In this document: in pieces, positions 14,036 through 16,439 of the stretch
How the letters are laid out: each line of letters starts with the position of its first letter
Position numbering within the stretch: position 1 is the first letter of the stretch
Origin: JALZBN01 sp035525375
GTDB lineage: Bacteria > Actinomycetota > Acidimicrobiia > Acidimicrobiales > AC-14
NCBI GenBank assembly: GCA_035525375.1
Contig: DATLEI010000124.1
Span: forward strand, 1 to 16,439
Length of the DNA: 16,439 nucleotides
Direction: 5' to 3'
The notes under the pieces: model-generated
The model's input: the letters and a program-made list of their open reading frames with translations, nothing else
Databases searched by the model: none
What the model was told of the DNA's origin: nothing
Translations under genes and position numbers: made by a program

Positions 14036-15300
14036 GTTATGACATCACCGACCCCGCGCTGGCCGAACTCGGCCGCCAGCGCATCGAATGGGCCGACACC
14101 CACATGCCGGTGCTGACCAGTATCAGGGAACGCTTCGCCAAGGAGCGTCCGCTCGAAGGACTCACGATCGGCGCGTGCCTCCACATCACGACCGAGACGG
14201 CCAACCTCCTGCGCGCCCTGCAGGCCGGAGGAGCGGTTGTCGCCGCCTGCGCGTCGAACCCCCTGTCGACCCAGGACGACGTTGCCGCGTCGCTCGCGCT
14301 GCACGAGAACATGGCGGTCTTCGCCCGCAAGGGCGAGGACACCGAGACCTATTACAGCCACATGGACTCGGTTCTCGACATGCATCCGAGAATCACCATG
14401 GACGATGGCTGCGACCTGGTCTCGCGCCTGCACGTCGAGCGCGCCGCCCAGGTGAGTGAGGTGATCGCGGGCACCGAGGAGACGACTACCGGCGTGATCC
14501 GGCTGCGGGCCATGGAGTCCGACGGGGCGCTGCGATTCCCGATCGTCGCCGTCAACGACGCGGACACGAAGCACATGTTCGACAATCGTTACGGCACCGG
14601 CCAATCGACTCTCGACGGCATCATCCGGGCCACCAACGTCTTGCTGGCGGGCAAGGTGCTCGTTGTCGCCGGCTACGGCTACTGCGGTAAGGGTGTGGCC
14701 AGCCGGGCCAGCGGCATGGGTGCCCAGGTTGTCGTGTGTGAGGTCGATCCGCTCCGGGCACTCGAAGCCGTCATGGACGGCTTCCGGGTGGAGCCCATGG
14801 CCGAGGCAGCCCGCGAAGGCGACATCTTCATCACGGTCACCGGTGACCGCGACGTCTTGCGCGCCGAGCACTTCACGACGATGAAGGACGGGGCCATCCT
14901 GGCCAATTCGGGTCACTTCGACATCGAGATCGATCTGGCCGCCTTGGCCGACCTCGCCGGTGGTCGCCGGCGCGCAGTGCGACCGTCGGTTGAGGAGTTC
15001 GTCGTCGCCGGTGGCAGTGGCGACCGTCGCATCCTCGTTGTCGCCGAGGGCCGGCTGGTGAACCTCGGCGCGGCCGAGGGTCACCCAGCGGCGGTTATGG
15101 ACATGAGCTTCGCCAACCAGGCCCTCTCCGCCGAGTGGGCCGTTGCGAACGCGGCGACGCTCGAGCCAAAGGTCTACGACGTGCCGCCCGACCTCGACCG
15201 GGAGATCTCCCGGCTCAAGCTCGACACCATGGGCGTCGACATCGACACCCTCACCCCGGCGCAGGTCGAGTACCTCAGCAGCTGGCAGACCGGCACTTAG
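14032..15300 (+). CDS. ahcY: Adenosylhomocysteinase, short archaeal/Thermotoga-type
   Basis: This is a 422-residue enzyme that hydrolyses S-adenosylhomocysteine to adenosine and homocysteine with tightly bound NAD, relieving product inhibition of methyltransferases. LHITTETANL and NPLSTQDD (76-83) line the substrate site. The Asp in MDDGCD (124-128), Glu in GTEETTTG (147-154), and Lys180, Asp184 and Asn185 in NDADTKHMFDNRYG match the catalytic set. GYGYCGKG (214-221) binds NAD. The roughly 40-residue insert of the long bacterial/eukaryotic form is missing, and so is the C-terminal Lys...Tyr (HYRY) tail; the protein ends SSWQTGT, like the short archaeal and Thermotoga enzymes. Some short forms prefer the inosine analogue, so substrate is not fully certain. 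It is the last gene of the operon and is followed by a repeat-rich non-coding stretch. Confidence 0.93.
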   Translation: MSYDITDPALAELGRQRIEWADTHMPVLTSIRERFAKERPLEGLTIGACLHITTETANLLRALQAGGAVVAACASNPLSTQDDVAASLALHENMAVFARKGEDTETYYSHMDSVLDMHPRITMDDGCDLVSRLHVERAAQVSEVIAGTEETTTGVIRLRAMESDGALRFPIVAVNDADTKHMFDNRYGTGQSTLDGIIRATNVLLAGKVLVVAGYGYCGKGVASRASGMGAQVVVCEVDPLRALEAVMDGFRVEPMAEAAREGDIFITVTGDRDVLRAEHFTTMKDGAILANSGHFDIEIDLAALADLAGGRRRAVRPSVEEFVVAGGSGDRRILVVAEGRLVNLGAAEGHPAAVMDMSFANQALSAEWAVANAATLEPKVYDVPPDLDREISRLKLDTMGVDIDTLTPAQVEYLSSWQTGT

Positions 15301-15370
15301 GGGATGACCCCGGCGGCGGGTCCTGGCGCCGGGCGGGTCCCTCCCCATCCCCTCCGCTGCCGCTCCGGGG

Positions 15371-15660
15371 CGGGGCCCCTCACCACCCTGCGCCACCCGT
15401 CCGCCTCCGCTTTCGCTCCCGATCGCTCGGACCTTTCGCGCGCTCAAATGCGGGCCCTCCCACTCTGGCGCCACCCGCCACCTCCTGCTCGCCCCCCGTC
15501 CGCCTCCGCTTTCGCTCCTGATCGCTCGGACCTTTCGCGCGCTTAAATGCGGCGGCCCTCCCGCTCTGGCACCACCCGCCGCCCGCCACCTCCTGCGCGC
15601 CACCCGTCCGCCTCCTGCTCCGCTCCTGATGGCTTGGACCTTTCGCGCGCTGGGGGTACG
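15371..15660. repeat. Tandem ~100-bp GC-rich repeat array, three copies plus a partial
   Basis: Units begin at CCGTCCGCCTCC at 15397, 15496 and 15604, so the periods are 99 and 108 bases. The first 57 bases of units 1 and 2 differ at only two positions by eye. Each carries GATCGCTCGGACCTTTCGCG followed by CGCT. Unit 3 is more diverged (GATGGCTTGG) and runs straight into the terminator. A fragment resembling the end of a unit (GGGCCCCTCACCACCCTG, then CGCCACCC) precedes unit 1. It has neither the short uniform spacers of a CRISPR array nor a transposase. It may be a genome-dispersed intergenic element. Confidence 0.85.
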
Positions 15661-15664
15661 CGAA

Positions 15665-15691
15665 AAGGCGGGCCCTTTTGGGGCCCGCCTT
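15665..15691. terminator. Strong bidirectional intrinsic terminator
   Basis: An 11-base perfect stem (AAGGCGGGCCC at 15665-15675 with GGGCCCGCCTT at 15681-15691) closes a TTTTG loop. On the plus strand it is followed by CTTCTTCT. On the minus strand it is followed by TTTT from the A-run at 15663-15666. It can end both the manB-ahcY operon and the convergent minus-strand unit. Confidence 0.88.
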
Positions 15692-15722
15692 CTTCTGTCA
15701 GTTACTTCTGTTTGCTCTGGGT

Positions 15723-16277
15723 CTAGCAGGTGTGGAGCAGGGTGCCGTTGCCTGGCGCGGCTCCACAGATGGAACGGGTGTTGACCTCGATGCTGTCGAC
15801 CAATCCACGGACCTCGGTGAGGACAGCGCCGATGCCGTTGACGGGTCCGATGACCCGGTCAACACGGTTGTTGATGTCGATGATGCCTTGACGGATATCA
15901 GTCACGACAGGCGCCAAGGTGCTCAACGAACCGTTGATGCTCTTGACTGTCGAGTTGATCTCACTGGCGTTGTTGTTGATCTGGCTCACCGTGTTGTCAA
16001 TGCTCTTCGCGGCCACCAGAACATCGTTGGCCTGGCCCGACAGTGGCTTGGCCGCAGCCAAGATCTGGTCGGCCCGGTCGGCCACCGTGTTGAGGATCGC
16101 CGTCTCGTCGAGCCTCGACACGTTGGAGCCGGGGCCAACCTCGGTGTTGATTATCTTGACACGGTCGTCAATCTGCTGCGCCGCAATCGTGGTCTTGGTG
16201 AGCATGATGACGGCGAACAGCGCGAAGGCGATTGTGACAACAAGGTTGGCGGCAACGATGCCCCGCTCACCACTCAT
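15723..16277 (-). CDS. Membrane-anchored coiled-coil-like protein of unknown function
   Basis: This is a 184-residue protein from ATG 16277. A short basic start (MSGERG) leads into one hydrophobic helix, about residues 7-27 (IVAANLVVTIAFALFAVIML). The rest is a polar, Asn/Ile/Val/Asp-rich segment with a heptad-like hydrophobic spacing (for example SIDNTVSQINNNASEINSTV). This points to an extracytoplasmic coiled coil or helical rod behind a signal anchor. The C-terminus has SICG and ends in LLHTC, and these two cysteines could form a disulfide outside the cell. I do not recognise a family. TTG 16301, overlapping the upstream stop, would add eight residues, but ATG 16277 is preferred. The gene just upstream encodes a protein with a similar C-terminus. 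Confidence 0.75.
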   Translation of the reverse strand: MSGERGIVAANLVVTIAFALFAVIMLTKTTIAAQQIDDRVKIINTEVGPGSNVSRLDETAILNTVADRADQILAAAKPLSGQANDVLVAAKSIDNTVSQINNNASEINSTVKSINGSLSTLAPVVTDIRQGIIDINNRVDRVIGPVNGIGAVLTEVRGLVDSIEVNTRSICGAAPGNGTLLHTC

Positions 16278-16294
16278 CGGTCGCCCGCTTCGCC

Positions 16295-16439
16295 CTAGCA
16301 ATTCGTCACACCCAGGATCAGCAGAGCCTGAAGGCCACCACAGATAGCCTTTAGATCAACATTGACTGAGTCAAGGTAGCCATTCGTGGTGGACAAATCG
16401 GTCTCCACCGGCGCAAGTATCCGGTTGGCGTTGTCGACT
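16295..16439 (-). CDS. C-terminal part of a paralogous coiled-coil protein, cut by window end
   Basis: The open frame enters from the window end and stops at TAG 16297-16295, giving the last 47 residues. The visible part reads LAPVETDLSTTNGYLDSV, then DLKAICGG and a final GVTNC. It parallels the C-terminus of the next gene, which has PVN...LVDSIEVNTRSICGA and a final HTC: a DS-x-x-V helix, then ICG, then a terminal Cys. The two genes are 17 bases apart and are probably tandem paralogs in one operon. Function is unknown and the start is outside the window. Confidence 0.6.
   Translation of the reverse strand, partial: VDNANRILAPVETDLSTTNGYLDSVNVDLKAICGGLQALLILGVTNC

Larger units (their letters stand above)
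15301..15722. other. Gene-free GC-rich stretch between convergent transcription units
   Basis: I see no credible coding sequence here. The stretch holds, in order, a very GC-rich segment after the adenosylhomocysteinase stop, a tandem repeat array (15371-15660) and a bidirectional hairpin terminator (15665-15691). It ends at the stop of the minus-strand coiled-coil protein. Open frames through the repeats are low-complexity Arg/Pro/Ser/Ala and have no ribosome site. Confidence 0.75.

Noticed and set aside
15304..15546. Plus-strand open frame through the repeat array
   Set aside because: It is low-complexity Ser/Ala/Pro/Arg with no ribosome site. The 99- and 108-base periods are both multiples of three, so the frame can persist through the repeats without coding.
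13873..15603. 576-residue minus-strand frame antisense to ahcY and running through the repeats
   Set aside because: It lies opposite a complete adenosylhomocysteinase. The repeated ARKVRAI/SESGGGR segment is simply the translated intergenic repeat.
15397..15660. CRISPR array or transposon end
   Set aside because: Repeat units are ~100 bases with no unique spacers. There is no cas gene, transposase or terminal inverted repeat.
15678..16298. Plus-strand frame opposite the coiled-coil protein
   Set aside because: It begins in the terminator and has no motif. The minus-strand frame has a signal anchor and a paralogous neighbour.
1..16439. Phage, toxin-antitoxin, restriction or other defence island
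   Set aside because: Only an HNH fragment and a CPBP protease could hint at this. Neither has a partner gene, and the rest is metabolic and envelope-related.

Overview
This is a GC-rich, densely coding stretch from an actinobacterium. The Acidimicrobiia or a related lineage is my inference. It rests on the DUF222/HNH relic, the DUF3499-type protein, and the order phosphomannomutase / Trm112-like / SIS sugar isomerase / S-adenosylhomocysteine hydrolase, which resembles the actinobacterial manB to sahH neighbourhood. I see no insertion sequence, prophage gene, tRNA, rRNA, CRISPR array or recognisable defence system. The window is chromosomal housekeeping and envelope biology.

Layout. Positions 1-824 hold the 3' part of a DUF222/HNH-endonuclease gene cut by the window edge. 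A small DUF3499-type protein (920-1156) overlaps a CPBP intramembrane protease gene (to 1908). A 53-residue zinc-ribbon protein (1983-2144) follows. Next come two large membrane proteins in tandem: a 944-residue YfhO/PTPS-related protein (2204-5038) and a GT39/ArnT-like glycosyltransferase (5077-6645). A FAD-dependent, UDP-galactopyranose-mutase-like oxidoreductase runs on the minus strand (6665-8248). It is divergent from a secreted IPT/TIG plus FG-GAP repeat protein (8365-10473). A minus-strand GT2 glycosyltransferase (10513-11283) is divergent from a compact four-gene operon with overlapping starts and stops (11359-15300): phosphomannomutase, Trm112-like, phosphoglucose/phosphomannose isomerase-like SIS protein and adenosylhomocysteinase. 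A non-coding stretch follows (15301-15722) with a tandem ~100-bp GC-rich repeat and a strong bidirectional terminator. The minus strand then carries two adjacent paralogous proteins, the first a membrane-anchored coiled-coil-like protein and the second cut by the window end.

How the genes may work together. The sugar isomerase and phosphomannomutase make hexose-1-phosphates for nucleotide-sugar synthesis. The GT2 enzyme may load sugar onto polyprenyl phosphate. The GT39/GT-C-type membrane proteins may use such lipid-linked sugars outside the membrane, and the FAD enzyme may remodel a nucleotide sugar. This reads as a cell-envelope glycan neighbourhood lying between DUF3499 and the manB-like operon. 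The family calls are firm; the pathway is inference.

The most unusual sequence-level signals are these: two CTGA stop/start junctions in the same register as the ATGA and GTGA junctions of the operon, suggesting CTG initiation; three TANNNT boxes just upstream of genes that lack a Shine-Dalgarno, suggesting leaderless or near-leaderless transcripts; an exact 120-bp in-gene repeat array; the non-coding repeat array; and the tandem coiled-coil paralogs.
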